Counted from the first letter of the stretch, positions 16,593 to 26,115 are shown. The stretch is 37,004 nt of DNA from Balneolaceae bacterium (GCA_007123715.1 SKKO01000128.1:1-37004); one strand, 5' to 3'. The notes: a model not told the origin generated them from the sequence alone. Program-made: numbers and translations.

Positions 16593-16843
16593 AGGGTATT
16601 CAATTCAACGAATATTTTGCGTCAAGGTATTAAATTTGTGATTTAAAACGAAGGTTGAATAGTACACATGGAGGCACGTATCATCACAGTTAGTTCGAAA
16701 TCTGCCTGTTCAGCAGTCCTCCAGTCTTAGGGATTCTTCTGCCATCCTGCCGAAAAACTTTTTGGACACGGACCAATCCTATATTCAAAAAATTCGTATC
16801 ATCTCCCTGTGAAAAGGTGATACTTTAAATTTAAAATGATCTC

Positions 16844-18205
16844 ATGAACAGAAAAATTTTACTGGATGAATCCGACATCCCTACACATTGGTACAACATT
16901 ATTGCGGATATGCCTAACAAGCCCCTGCCTCCTCTAAACCCAAAAACCGGTCAGCCCGCGGGCCCCGCTGACCTGAGCCCTATTTTCCCGATGGGCCTCA
17001 TTATGCAGGAAGTTTCGGGCGAGCAATATGTAGAGATTCCTGATGAAGTGCGCGATATTTATAAAATTTGGCGTCCCACTCCAATGTATCGTGCAACCGG
17101 CCTTGAAAAAATGCTCGACACACCGGCAAAGATTTATTATAAATATGAAGGTGGAAGCCCAAGTGGATCTCATAAGCCGAATACGGCTGTACCACAGGCC
17201 TACTACAACAAACAGGAAGGCGTGAAAAGTATTACTACGGAGACCGGTGCCGGGCAGTGGGGAACTGCACTTGCATTTGCATGTGCACAATTTGGTATAC
17301 GCTGTGAGGTGTACATGGTAAGGATCAGTTATGACCAGAAGCCTTACCGGAAAATCATGATGAATACATTCGGTGCCGAGGTTTATCCATCTCCAAGTAA
17401 CCGAACCGAAGCAGGAAGAAGAGTACTTGCTGAAGATCCGGAAACAAGCGGCAGTCTCGGTATTGCCATATCTGAGGCTATCGAACGGGCTGTAATGGAT
17501 GAAACCACCAAGTATTCACTGGGTTCAGTGCTCAATCATGTATTGCTGCATCAGACTGTGATTGGCCAGGAAGCTATCAAACAGATGGAGTATGCGGGGG
17601 ATTATCCTGATGTGATCATTGCACCACTTGGCGGCGGATCAAATTTTGCTGGAATTTCATTTCCATTTCTGAAAAATAATTTGACGAATGGAAATAATAC
17701 ACGGTTTGTGGCAGTTGAGCCGGCATCATGTCCAAAACTTACGCAGGGTGAATTTATGTACGATTTTGGTGATTCAGCAGGGTACACACCGCTGCTGCCT
17801 ATGTACACACTTGGCCATAATTTCAAACCAGCTGCCATTCACGCAGGCGGGCTCAGGTATCACGGAGCAAGTGTACTGTGCAGCCAGCTTCTTAAAGACG
17901 GACTTATTGAAGCCGTAGCCATCCAGCAGCTCGAGTGCTTTGAGGCAGGGGTTTTGCTTGCCAAATCAGAGGGTATTATTGCCGCTCCCGAGGCCACACA
18001 TGCTGTTGCCCAGGTAATAAGGGAAGCAAAACAGGCTAAAGAAGAGGGTTCGGATAAAACAATCCTTTTCAATCTTTGCGGCCATGGCTTTGTGGATATG
18101 CAGGCGTATGCCGACTATTTTGCCGGAAAACTCTCTGATCACAGTTTTACCGAAAATGAACTTAAAGAGGGTCTGAAAGAAATCCGTGAAATGCAGCCAT
18201 CCTGA
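16844..18205 (+). CDS. TrpB2-type tryptophan synthase beta-like PLP enzyme
   Basis: The 453-aa fold-type II PLP enzyme matches the TrpB2 branch: [34 protein letters not shown] with the PLP lysine Lys111, TETGAGQWG (132-140) and the phosphate-binding GGGSN (263-267). TrpB2 proteins are longer than TrpB1 (about 400 aa), have an N-terminal extension and usually act without TrpA. No trpA is adjacent. It should make tryptophan from indole and serine (or O-phosphoserine), possibly as indole salvage. It is a single gene ended by a strong terminator. Confidence 0.9.
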   Translation: MNRKILLDESDIPTHWYNIIADMPNKPLPPLNPKTGQPAGPADLSPIFPMGLIMQEVSGEQYVEIPDEVRDIYKIWRPTPMYRATGLEKMLDTPAKIYYKYEGGSPSGSHKPNTAVPQAYYNKQEGVKSITTETGAGQWGTALAFACAQFGIRCEVYMVRISYDQKPYRKIMMNTFGAEVYPSPSNRTEAGRRVLAEDPETSGSLGIAISEAIERAVMDETTKYSLGSVLNHVLLHQTVIGQEAIKQMEYAGDYPDVIIAPLGGGSNFAGISFPFLKNNLTNGNNTRFVAVEPASCPKLTQGEFMYDFGDSAGYTPLLPMYTLGHNFKPAAIHAGGLRYHGASVLCSQLLKDGLIEAVAIQQLECFEAGVLLAKSEGIIAAPEATHAVAQVIREAKQAKEEGSDKTILFNLCGHGFVDMQAYADYFAGKLSDHSFTENELKEGLKEIREMQPS

Positions 18206-18236
18206 AAAATCAGGAATTATGGATTGAACACTTCAT

Positions 18237-18277
18237 AAAAAAAAGAGCTTTCTCTCAGATGAGAGAAAGCTCTTTTT
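18237..18277. terminator. Bidirectional intrinsic terminator between trpB2 and the FKBP gene
   Basis: A perfect 13-bp stem, AGAGCTTTCTCTC (18244-18256) with GAGAGAAAGCTCT (18261-18273), closes a 4-base AGAT loop. An A-run precedes it and a T-run follows it. It therefore terminates trpB2 on the plus strand and the convergent FKBP gene on the minus strand. Confidence 0.93.
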
Positions 18278-18343
18278 ATATACTGTATTTTCAAACTCGA
18301 TTGCTTTTTAAACATGCAAAAGCATTCAGGTTATAAAACGGAT

Positions 18344-19057
18344 TTACCTGATGTCGAGCAATTCAACTTCGAAAATTAAAACAGATCCCGCTTCAATCGG
18401 GCTTCCCGGAGGCGGATTGTTTCCGTAGGCCAAATCCGGGGGAATGAAGAACTGGTACTTTGATCCGACGTTCATCAGCTGTACGCCTTCCGTCCAGCCG
18501 GGAATAACCTGGTTCAGCCCAAAAGTGACCGGCTCACCCCTGTCAACAGAACTGTCGAAAACGGTATCATTGATCAGCGTTCCATGATAGTGTACCTGTA
18601 CCCGGTCGGTAGCCGATGGTTTAGGCCCGTCGCCTTCTTCAAGTATGCGGTATTGTAAACCGGAACCGGTTTCAAACACATCGGAATTGTTAAGGTTTTC
18701 TTCAAGGAATGCCCTTCCTCTTTGAATATTAACATCAGCCTGTGCAGTCCGCTCTTCCATTTGTCTCATTTGGAGATCCTGAAAATAGGCCTGAAGGAGC
18801 ATTTGCATCTCCATTTGATCAATAAGAGCTTCATTTTCTTCCATTCCGGTATTAAATCCGGCAATAAAATTTTCAATGTCCAGGTCTTTAATGCCTTCAC
18901 CGGCAAGATTAGCTGCTGATAAGTAACCGAAACTGTAGCTTAGCGAATCGGTTTGGCTATTTAAACTTGCTTTGGCAGATTTGTAGGGATCTCCGCACCC
19001 GGATAAAGCCAATACCAGGCCGGACAGTAGGAAAACTGAATAGATCAGATATTTCAT
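18344..19057 (-). CDS. FKBP-type peptidyl-prolyl isomerase lipoprotein (FkpA/Mip-like)
   Basis: The 237-aa lipoprotein has signal peptide and lipobox LSGC with the lipidated Cys21, a helical dimerisation segment with the FKBP-N pattern (about 35-120, SYSFGYLSAANLAGEG), and an FKBP domain (about 128-237) with YRILEEGDGPKPSATDRVQVHYHGTL-type text, DSSVDRGEPVTF, VIPGWTEGVQLM, and PPDLAYGNNPPPGSPIEAGSVLIFEVELL. It is expected on the periplasmic side of a membrane as a folding catalyst for exported proteins. It is a single gene with a shared terminator downstream. Confidence 0.93.
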   Translation of the reverse strand: MKYLIYSVFLLSGLVLALSGCGDPYKSAKASLNSQTDSLSYSFGYLSAANLAGEGIKDLDIENFIAGFNTGMEENEALIDQMEMQMLLQAYFQDLQMRQMEERTAQADVNIQRGRAFLEENLNNSDVFETGSGLQYRILEEGDGPKPSATDRVQVHYHGTLINDTVFDSSVDRGEPVTFGLNQVIPGWTEGVQLMNVGSKYQFFIPPDLAYGNNPPPGSPIEAGSVLIFEVELLDIR

Positions 19058-19574
19058 GTGAATTTTGTGAATTTAAGTTTTAAACAAGCACGAAAGTTAA
19101 CGTTTTTTGATCCGAGTAGAAAGTAGTTAAAAAGGTTTTTGAGATGTAAAATTGTGGGGGGAATGAGAGGAAATGGAGGAGTACTGAGATCATTATACCT
19201 TCGATGAATTAAATGGGCCATTGAATTTGTATGGATTTGGTGCAGGTTACGGGGGGCGTACAGGGCTGGTCAGATTCATTCCTAAAGTACTGACAAACCT
19301 ATTTCCCATCAGGGCCAACATCGAAGCTCTATTGCGGATGAAACTTCGTAGTTCAATCTAAAGCAAAATTGGAAAGTTTTAATTTTTTGGCGGGCCTCCC
19401 CTGCAAAGTTATAACGGATCCAGGTCGCATTCATTAGCCTGCACAAATCAAAGTCGCGCCCTTTTTGTATAACTTCTTTACAAAAGAAGTGCTTGTTTGA
19501 AAAATCCGGTAACTTTCTCTTCAAAACAGTTCATAAATTCTTAACTTCGCACAGCAGATTAAGTAACAGTACGT
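19058..19574. other. Intergenic region between the FKBP and dCTP deaminase genes
   Basis: This 517-base gap between divergent genes has no convincing gene. A 71-codon minus-strand frame (19309-19524) shows no recognisable domain. A perfect small hairpin, ACTTCTTT-ACA-AAAGAAGT (19472-19490), lies about 85 bases before the deaminase start. It could be an operator-like or structural element, with no further support. Promoters for both genes should be here but none is clear. Confidence 0.45.
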
Positions 19575-20786
19575 ATGAGTCAAAAAAGTATTGATGTTAT
19601 TTTACGAACCAAAGGAATACTGCCGGTTCAGAAGTTAAAATTATTGTGTGAAGCCGGTATCATCAGGGGGGCAGAAGGCCATCCTATAAATGAAAACCAG
19701 TATCAACCTAATTCCATTGACCTTCGGCTCGGAGAAGTGGCACATCGTGTGAGGAGCAGTTTTTTACCGGAAAATGAGACGGTTCAGCAAAAAATTGATA
19801 AGCTTCATCAATACTCATTTTCAATTGAAGATGGCGCCGTGCTGGAACCCAATTGTGTGTACATTATTCCGTTGCTTGAAGAACTGGATTTACCTTCTTC
19901 ACACTACCCCATGCAGAAAAACTTTTTTAACGGGGCAAAAGTGGGAGGGATCCGGCTTTTTGCAGAGGAAAACCTTTCCGCAAAAGCTAATCCGAAAAGT
20001 ACTACAGGCCGCCTGGATATTTTTACCCGGATAATTACCGATTATTCCCATAGATTTGAGGAAATTGAGCAGGGATTTAAAGGCAGGCTTTATCTGGAGG
20101 TTGTACCTAAATCTTTTCCGATTAAAGTTCGTACCGGTCAGCGGCTCAATCAGTTACGGATCAGACATGGCCATCTGGTACTTTCTGATCAGGATATTCT
20201 GCGCACACATGACAGTGATCCGCTTCTGTTTGATGAAAACGGTAAACCGCTGCCGCTTGATGCGCTCAATGTTAATAACGGCCTTTTTATGAGCGTAAAT
20301 TTAAAAGGGGATGAAAATGACGTTCTTGGCTATAAGGCAAAAAAGCACCGTGACATCATTGACCTGGATAATATAAACCATTACGAAATTTCCGAATTTT
20401 GGGAGCCGATTTATGCCGGCAGCTCCGAACACCTGATTCTAGAACCTGAGGCATTTTATATCTTTGCGTCAAGCGAACGCTGCCGGATACCGAAACACCT
20501 GGCTGCAGAGATGATTGCCTATGATACAGGTTCAGGAGAACTGCGCACACATTATGCCGGCTTTTTTGACAGTGGTTTTGGTGGGGAAGTGGAAGACAAA
20601 GGCGCGCGTGCGGTACTTGAGGTTCGGTCGCACGATGTACCCTTTTTAATTGAGCACGGACAAACATTTTGCAGTATGAAGTTTGAGCCAAACACTGAAA
20701 TCCCGGAATTCATATATGGTGCCGATATAAAAAGCAATTATCAGGGGCAGGGACTTAAACTCGGAAAACATTTCAAACAATTCTGA
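19575..20786 (+). CDS. dcd: dCTP deaminase, duplicated-domain type (2'-deoxycytidine 5'-triphosphate deaminase)
   Basis: The 403-aa protein is twice the length of ordinary Dcd (about 190 aa), matching the two-domain PF06559 type of some Gram-negative bacteria. The first half has QPNSIDLRLG (44-53) and NPKSTTGRLD (139-148). The second half has GELRTHYAGFFDSGFG (321-336), which includes the catalytic-Glu loop of dUTPase/Dcd, and a C-terminal YQGQGLKL. It deaminates dCTP to dUTP, which the dUTPase encoded at 32740 would hydrolyse to dUMP for thymidylate synthesis. It heads a cluster with a BFD-like protein and rsmE, 17 and 8 bases apart. Confidence 0.9.
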   Translation: MSQKSIDVILRTKGILPVQKLKLLCEAGIIRGAEGHPINENQYQPNSIDLRLGEVAHRVRSSFLPENETVQQKIDKLHQYSFSIEDGAVLEPNCVYIIPLLEELDLPSSHYPMQKNFFNGAKVGGIRLFAEENLSAKANPKSTTGRLDIFTRIITDYSHRFEEIEQGFKGRLYLEVVPKSFPIKVRTGQRLNQLRIRHGHLVLSDQDILRTHDSDPLLFDENGKPLPLDALNVNNGLFMSVNLKGDENDVLGYKAKKHRDIIDLDNINHYEISEFWEPIYAGSSEHLILEPEAFYIFASSERCRIPKHLAAEMIAYDTGSGELRTHYAGFFDSGFGGEVEDKGARAVLEVRSHDVPFLIEHGQTFCSMKFEPNTEIPEFIYGADIKSNYQGQGLKLGKHFKQF

Positions 20787-20803
20787 CCAGAGGTTATCGA
20801 GAA

Positions 20804-20998
20804 ATGCCAATTAACCGATGTATTTGTCACAATATTACTTTTGATGAGCTTCTGCAGATTGCGAGAGAAAAAGGATTGAAAACTGTTGAGGAACTGCAAA
20901 GAGAGAAGATTAGCAGCACGCAATGTAAGCTTTGTGAACCCTATCTAAAAAAAATGCTTCAAACAGGACAGATATCCTTTACGCCAGGCAAGTACTAA
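20804..20998 (+). CDS. Small BFD-like [2Fe-2S]-binding protein
   Basis: The 64-aa protein has the bacterioferritin-associated-ferredoxin cysteine pattern C6-x-C8 ... C41-x2-C44 (RCICHNITFDEL and STQCKLCEPYLKKML). Known members carry a [2Fe-2S] cluster and donate electrons, for example to bacterioferritin, or act as modules of larger enzymes. No bacterioferritin gene is nearby. It sits 17 bases after dcd and 8 before rsmE, so all three are probably co-transcribed. Confidence 0.85.
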   Translation: MPINRCICHNITFDELLQIAREKGLKTVEELQREKISSTQCKLCEPYLKKMLQTGQISFTPGKY

Positions 20999-21006
20999 AC
21001 AGTTGC

Positions 21007-21705
21007 ATGATGAACTTGTTCTATGCATATCCTGATGATATTTATCCGTCTGAGCTTTCAATCAGAGGGCAGGAAGCCATTCATATAATCCGGGTACTAC
21101 GGTTCGGAGAAGGGGATGAGATTTTTGTTACGGATGGAAAGGGATCACGATTTCTATGTGTCATAAACCGGATTGGAAAACAGGAACTCACAGCTGAAAT
21201 CAGAGAAAAGGTGATCGAAGAGAGGCCTTCTCCATTTCTGACACTCTGTTTGGGTATTATAAAAAAAAGAGACAGGCTCGAACTTGCAGTAGAAAAAGCT
21301 GTTGAATTGGGAGCTGATGAGCTCATACTGTTCAGAGGTGAATACAGCCAAAAGGAAAATTCGCGCCTCGACCGTCTAGAAGCCATTGTGCTTTCTGCAA
21401 TGAAGCAGTCACTTAGAACGTGGCTTCCGTCGGTATATCATGAAAATTCTCTCGAAAGGGCATTAACGTATCGAAAGGAGCGATCCTTGTTAATTGTTGC
21501 GGATGAAACTACAAACCCGGATGTTTCGCAAATTAAAGAAGCTGCCAACTATTTTCTTGTGGTTGGACCTGAAGGGGGATTTTCTGATAATGAACGTAAA
21601 GTCTTAAATGATAGAGAAGCTATTCCATTTTCCCTGGGGAGTAAACGACTACGTACTGAAACTGCCGCCATTGTGATGACGTACCATTTTAAATCGAATT
21701 TCTGA
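21007..21705 (+). CDS. rsmE: 16S rRNA (uracil1498-N3)-methyltransferase
   Basis: The 232-aa SPOUT methyltransferase modifies U1498 of 16S rRNA with SAM. An N-terminal PUA-like part is followed by the SPOUT domain with the knot motifs VVGPEGGFSDNE (185-196) and SLGSKRLRTETAAI (209-222). The length is normal. Two consecutive ATGs exist (21007, 21010). It is the last gene of the dcd-BFD-rsmE cluster. Confidence 0.94.
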   Translation: MMNLFYAYPDDIYPSELSIRGQEAIHIIRVLRFGEGDEIFVTDGKGSRFLCVINRIGKQELTAEIREKVIEERPSPFLTLCLGIIKKRDRLELAVEKAVELGADELILFRGEYSQKENSRLDRLEAIVLSAMKQSLRTWLPSVYHENSLERALTYRKERSLLIVADETTNPDVSQIKEAANYFLVVGPEGGFSDNERKVLNDREAIPFSLGSKRLRTETAAIVMTYHFKSNF

Positions 21706-21780
21706 ATCTCAGAGTACTATTCGAGATCAGCCTGTCGAAGATTTAAATCCCCATCATTTTTGTTGGCAAAACCCCAGCCT

Positions 21781-21983
21781 CCAGGCGAGCCATATGTTTG
21801 CAGAAACAAAGGATGCTCATGCCATAAGGCACCAGGCGAGCCATATGTTTGTAAAAACAAAGGATGCTCATGCTATAAGGCGCCAGGCAAGCCGCTTGTG
21901 TGCAAAAGCAAAGGATACCCATGCCATAAGGCACCAGGCGAGCCACATGTTTGCAGAAACAAAGATTGTTCGTGCCAAAGGCT
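21781..21983. repeat. 51-bp tandem repeat array, four copies
   Basis: Copies start at 21781, 21832, 21883 and 21934. The first three are 51 bp and the fourth has lost one base. Each begins CCAGGCGAGCC, continues with an (A/T)GTTTG(C/T)AGAAACAAAGGATGC-like core and ends near CATAAGG. The ends of adjoining units can fold: CATAAGGC pairs with GCCATATG across the junction. A diverged fifth unit continues into the palindrome doublet at 21980. Confidence 0.88.
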
Positions 21984-22046
21984 CCGGAGGAGCCCCCTGT
22001 TTATAGAAACAATGGATGGCTATCCCCCCAAAGCTCCGTAGGAGCT
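21980..22046 (+). repeat. REP-like palindrome doublet, forward copy
   Basis: Two short palindromes, GGCTCCGGAGGAGCC (21980-21994) and AGCTCCGTAGGAGCT (22032-22046), are separated by about 37 bases containing CCTGTTTATAGAAACA and CCCCCCA. The same design appears in reverse orientation at 22278-22344. Confidence 0.82.
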
Positions 22047-22277
22047 GCCTGATTGGTAATGGCAACCCATTCGGCCTGTCAAAAAGAACTTTATATGCAG
22101 GGTAAGGGATGTTTTCCTATTCTAAATGAGACGTTGTCAGGGCAGCAAAATATGTTTAAACCAGCAAGATCATCACCGCAGGAATATCTTCAGGGAAGAG
22201 TAGAAGGCATTACGGATCAAATTATATATTCTGTGAGGATAAATACCTGTTTCGATTTTTGGATGGGGGGTACAGGG

Positions 22278-22344
22278 GGTTCCTGCGGAGCCTGGGGGTT
22301 TTATTTTCTGTTTTATCTATAAACAGGATGCTCCTGCCGGAGCA
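22278..22344 (-). repeat. REP-like palindrome doublet, inverted copy
   Basis: GGTTCCTGCGGAGCC (22278-22292) and TGCTCCTGCCGGAGCA (22329-22344) flank a spacer containing TGGGGG and CTATAAACAGG, the reverse complement of the forward doublet's spacer words. The element is again 67 bp long. It lies inverted to the copy at 21980-22046, with 231 bases between them. Confidence 0.78.
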
Positions 22345-22482
22345 GAACACATCCAACAGGTCAATTTGATGAATGATGCAGGAAAGGAGGTCCGGAGATC
22401 GAAATGCACTTCTATTCATTCCCGTGTTTCCATTTCAAACCGAACGGATAACAAGAGTTCGGATGTATTTTGTAATAAATAC

Positions 22483-22518
22483 AAAAAACCCCGGACTTTA
22501 CTCATGTAAAACCGGGGC
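22483..22518 (-). terminator. Intrinsic terminator of the S41 peptidase gene
   Basis: Read on the minus strand, GCCCCGG and CCGGGG form a GC-rich stem around a 17-base loop, immediately followed by TTTTTT. It lies 28 bases beyond the peptidase stop codon. Confidence 0.85.
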
Positions 22519-22545
22519 ATGAAGATGTTTGTTGAAACAGTTTTG

Positions 22546-24423
22546 TCAGTTAGGACGAGATTCAGCCTGACTCTGAACGAAAAGTGCCAGTTTTTCAGCT
22601 TCTTCCCAAAGGTTTATTGCTTCACGGAGTTCTATGTTCAGATAGTCATTTATAACCGGATAGAAGTACTCTGATCCCCAGACCTGGCGAGCCAGTTCGG
22701 CTTTCATTCTGCCAAAATTTATCCACTTTAATTCATCAAAATTTTCTCTTGATAATTTAAGTGTGTTATTTTCGACGGTAGGCTCATTAACCTCATCAGA
22801 AATAACCATTCCTTCATTTTCCATCATGCTGATAAATCTTTGCTCATCGGCCGATGACCATGAAAAACTTGTTCGGTATTCCTGATAACGATCTGCCCAG
22901 TTTGCCCGGAAATTCTCACCGTTTCTATCGAGGTAGTCACGTACAAAATCAAAATCCACACGGTTTACCAGCATAAAATTAAACAGGTAGGGCGATGAGG
23001 TTGTGTCTTCCCGAACGATGATATCAGGTACAATTCCGCCACCCCCAAATACATCCCGGCCGGCGGCAGTTTTAAACCTGAGCGAGTCCGGAATGATGTC
23101 TTTAAAATCGGTTGCATCTACTGTGGTTCGTGATGTTGTATGTTCCAGTTCATAGGCGTAGTATTCACCGCCATCTTCAAATGGCTTTTGAATGAGCCTG
23201 CCCGAAGGAGTATAATATCTGGAAATCGTTACCCGTATATTGCTGTTATCGATCAATTCATACTGCTGTTGAACCAGGCCTTTTCCAAATGTTCTGCGGC
23301 CTACAACAAGCCCCCTGTCATGATCCTGAATCGCGCCACTCACAATTTCACTGGCAGATGCAGATCCCTCATTCACGAGTGTAATAACCGGGATATCTCT
23401 CAGCATACCGTTCTTTCGGGAGTGTACTTCGGAATTAAAGCGCGAATGACGGCTTTGGGTGGATACAATTTTCGTGCCTCTTGGGAAGAATTCTTCAGCC
23501 ATTGCAATTGCCTGGCTTAAATATCCGCCCGGGTTGTTCCGGAGGTCAAGGATTAACCTTTCCATGCCCTTATTTATAAGATCTTCGGCAGACACGAGGA
23601 ATTCTTCATGAGTAGTGGCTGCAAACCGGTTCACTTTGATATAACCGGTTTTCTCATCAATCAAATAATGAGTATCAATCGTTGTAATCGGGATATCATC
23701 TCTTATGATTGTAAAATTGATCGGGTTCGGATTTCGTGGTCTCATGATTCGAACATCCACCGTAGTACCCTTTTCTCCTCTGAGTCTGCGTACAACGTCT
23801 TCGTTGCTGAAGCCAACTGAATTTGTGTCATTGATGGCAACGATTCTGTCGCCGGACATAATTCCGAGCTGGTCACTTGGTCCGCCGGAAATTGGGGTTA
23901 TTACAGTAATCGTATCCTGAATAACATTAAATTGTATTCCAATGCCCTGAAACTTACCTGCAAATTGTTCCTGTATCTGTTCACTTTCCCGTGCTTCGAT
24001 ATAAACAGAATGTGGATCGAGAGTTTTCAGCATTTCCCTTATAGACGATTCAACGACTCTGCCCATGTCAGTTTCAGGGAAATTGTTAGCTACATACAAG
24101 TATGCTTCCTCGTAACGGTTGTAAGAATCGCGCAGATTACGTACAGAAAAATCCATTGTAGTATCTATTGGTGTGCCCGAAAGATCCAGTTCATTGCTGT
24201 TTAGTACTTTAACAATGCCATGAATACTCTTTTCGAATAGAATGTCAATACTGGTATCTCCAAAATAATTGTCGATAACTCTCCTCTGAACCTGAAGGTA
24301 TTTATGGAGGTTATCCTGGTGGAGCCCTTTCTGTACAACAACATTGTCAATTCCTGCTAACCAAACAGCAGATAAGATGAGTAAGAGAGCAAGCTGGGGA
24401 GCAATAAATTTTTTCACGGACAT
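22546..24423 (-). CDS. C-terminal processing peptidase, S41 family (CtpA/Prc-like)
   Basis: The 625-aa periplasmic serine protease has an N-terminal signal/anchor (about 7-25), a PDZ domain (about 155-230, GIGIQFNV, GDRIVAIND) and the S41 catalytic core with LILDLRNNPGGYL (290-302), NEGSASASEI (351-360) and TFGKGLVQ (378-385). The Ser356/Lys381 catalytic dyad keeps the 25-residue spacing of known tail-specific proteases. The C-terminal extension of about 180 residues beyond the core is rich in charged residues and has no recognised domain. Such proteases trim or degrade envelope proteins by their C termini. It is a single gene with its own terminator. Confidence 0.92.
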   Translation of the reverse strand: MSVKKFIAPQLALLLILSAVWLAGIDNVVVQKGLHQDNLHKYLQVQRRVIDNYFGDTSIDILFEKSIHGIVKVLNSNELDLSGTPIDTTMDFSVRNLRDSYNRYEEAYLYVANNFPETDMGRVVESSIREMLKTLDPHSVYIEARESEQIQEQFAGKFQGIGIQFNVIQDTITVITPISGGPSDQLGIMSGDRIVAINDTNSVGFSNEDVVRRLRGEKGTTVDVRIMRPRNPNPINFTIIRDDIPITTIDTHYLIDEKTGYIKVNRFAATTHEEFLVSAEDLINKGMERLILDLRNNPGGYLSQAIAMAEEFFPRGTKIVSTQSRHSRFNSEVHSRKNGMLRDIPVITLVNEGSASASEIVSGAIQDHDRGLVVGRRTFGKGLVQQQYELIDNSNIRVTISRYYTPSGRLIQKPFEDGGEYYAYELEHTTSRTTVDATDFKDIIPDSLRFKTAAGRDVFGGGGIVPDIIVREDTTSSPYLFNFMLVNRVDFDFVRDYLDRNGENFRANWADRYQEYRTSFSWSSADEQRFISMMENEGMVISDEVNEPTVENNTLKLSRENFDELKWINFGRMKAELARQVWGSEYFYPVINDYLNIELREAINLWEEAEKLALFVQSQAESRPN

Positions 24424-24698
24424 TCTATATTATTCGATGATTTACGTTGTAACGATTCTTCAGCATCAAAGATTATACTAAATCACAAATCATTATGCCA
24501 TTATTTACGGGTTAAACACAAATTCTCATGGAACGTTTCCCACTCATTTCATAATTTTGTTAAACTCTGCAAAAAAAACGTATAGTAAACCGGCTAAATA
24601 TTTTCAATTGCCAGTTATTGTACTGTGTTTGATTGATTATGCCATAGTTAATGAATTTCCGAAAAATAATCAGAGAAAGATTTGAGTAATGCTGATTT

Positions 24699-26105
24699 TT
24701 ATAAGATATAATGGCTCAAATCTTTATTCTTCACCAATCCGTCGAGTTGTTTATGAACATAGTTTTTGTCAATGGTAATTTCTCCGGAACCAATATCATC
24801 GGGTACGGCAAAAAGAAGTTCTTCCAAAAGAGATGAAAGAATGGTATGAAGCCGGCGGGCGCCAATATTTTCCACCTCGCTATTCACTTGTGCGGCAAGC
24901 TTTGCAATTTCTCTTATAGCTTCTGTAGTGAAATTTACGATAACCCCTTCAGATTCAAGCATAGCCTGGTACTGTTTAGTGAGGGCATTTTTAGGTTTGG
25001 TGAGTATATCGAAGAAGTCCTCTTCTGATAGTGAATTAAGCTCTACCCTGATTGGGAAACGCCCCTGCAGTTCAGGTATCAGGTCAGATGGTTTTGACAC
25101 ATGAAATGCACCTGATGCAATGAAAAGAATGTGTTCGGTTTTTACTATACCATGTTTCGTATTTACTGTACTGCCCTCAACTATCGGGAGAAGGTCGCGC
25201 TGTACGCCCTGACGGCTGACATCGGCCCCGCCTTTATGGCTTGTGGAATCACTGGCAACTTTATCGATTTCATCGATAAATACAATGCCCTGATTTTGAA
25301 CCCGTTCCAGAGCTTCCTGTACGGCAGCTTCATGATCAATTAATTTTTCAGATTCCTGCTCCAGCAGCACTTCTCTGGCCTCGCTTATAGGCATTTTTCG
25401 TTTATTTTTTTTACCTCCGCGTGTAAGGTTACCAAGCATATCCTGAATATTGACACCCATCTCTTCCATCCCTTGCGGGCCGAATACCTGCATCATCGGT
25501 GTTTTTTTACTAGCCACTTCAATTTCAATTTCCCGGTCTTCAAGGTCCCCGTTTTTCAGTTTCTCCCTGAAACGTTCCCGGGTGCGTTCATTCAGTTCCT
25601 GATCGGTGGCAGTTTCGGGATTAAAACCAACCTCACGGGAAGGAGAGGTACTATTTACCGGGCTATTCTTGCGAACTGGCGGTATGAGGTTATCGAGAAT
25701 TTTGTCTTCTACAATAGCAGCGGCTTTTTCCTTTACCCGTTCCTGCATTTCCATTTTAACCATATTTACCCCAAGATCAGAAAGATCCCGAATCATCGAT
25801 TCCACATCGCGCCCAACGTAACCTACTTCAGTAAATTTACTGGCCTCTACTTTGATAAAAGGTGCTCCTGCCAATTTGGCGAGCCGGCGGGCTATTTCAG
25901 TTTTTCCAACACCGGTTGGCCCGATCATTAAAATATTGTTCGGGATGATTTCTTCCCTTATTTCAGGGTCGGCCTTCATCCGTCTCCATCTGTTCCTCAG
26001 CGCAATCGCCACTGAACGCTTGGCATCACTTTGGCCGATAATATATTTATCGAGTTCGACCACTATTTGCCTTGGTGTTAAATTTTGTTCCTGTATTTGT
26101 TTCAT
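24699..26105 (-). CDS. hslU: HslU, ATPase subunit of the HslUV protease
   Basis: The 468-aa AAA+ unfoldase has [17 protein letters not shown], Walker [10 protein letters not shown] (68-76 counted from an upstream TTG, 62-70 from the ATG), [14 protein letters not shown] (pore GYVG), Walker [10 protein letters not shown], sensor [10 protein letters not shown] and the C-terminal YIL that docks into HslV. The I-domain is present in the middle. I chose the ATG at 26105 over a TTG at 26123. The ATG start begins ten bases after the hslV stop, and [14 protein letters not shown] matches usual HslU beginnings. It is co-transcribed with rng and hslV. Confidence 0.95.
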   Translation of the reverse strand: MKQIQEQNLTPRQIVVELDKYIIGQSDAKRSVAIALRNRWRRMKADPEIREEIIPNNILMIGPTGVGKTEIARRLAKLAGAPFIKVEASKFTEVGYVGRDVESMIRDLSDLGVNMVKMEMQERVKEKAAAIVEDKILDNLIPPVRKNSPVNSTSPSREVGFNPETATDQELNERTRERFREKLKNGDLEDREIEIEVASKKTPMMQVFGPQGMEEMGVNIQDMLGNLTRGGKKNKRKMPISEAREVLLEQESEKLIDHEAAVQEALERVQNQGIVFIDEIDKVASDSTSHKGGADVSRQGVQRDLLPIVEGSTVNTKHGIVKTEHILFIASGAFHVSKPSDLIPELQGRFPIRVELNSLSEEDFFDILTKPKNALTKQYQAMLESEGVIVNFTTEAIREIAKLAAQVNSEVENIGARRLHTILSSLLEELLFAVPDDIGSGEITIDKNYVHKQLDGLVKNKDLSHYIL

Positions 26106-26115
26106 TGTACTGCTG

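Larger units (their letters stand above)
21706..22545. other. 840-base repeat-rich intergenic region
   Basis: No credible protein gene lies between rsmE and the ctpA-like gene. The region holds a 51-bp tandem array, two palindrome doublets in inverted orientation and a minus-strand terminator, each listed separately. Open frames over the array are by-products of a period divisible by three. About 231 bases (22047-22277) between the two doublets show no recognisable feature. Confidence 0.6.

Noticed and set aside
19309-19524. 71-codon minus-strand frame in the FKBP/dcd gap
   Set aside because: No domain, no ribosome-binding site and no codon pattern distinguishing it from non-coding sequence. 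It could be part of a repeat family, but only one copy is visible here.
21781-21983. CRISPR array
   Set aside because: The units are contiguous tandem copies with no unique spacers, and no cas gene is present.
21760-22041. 93-codon Cys-rich frame across the 51-bp array
   Set aside because: It exists because the repeat period is divisible by three; other frames over the same DNA are also open. There is no ribosome-binding site, no homology and the frame ends in a non-repeat tail.
22053-22322. 89-codon frame between and through the palindrome doublets
   Set aside because: It runs through a palindrome doublet, ends with repeat-derived residues and has no recognisable domain.
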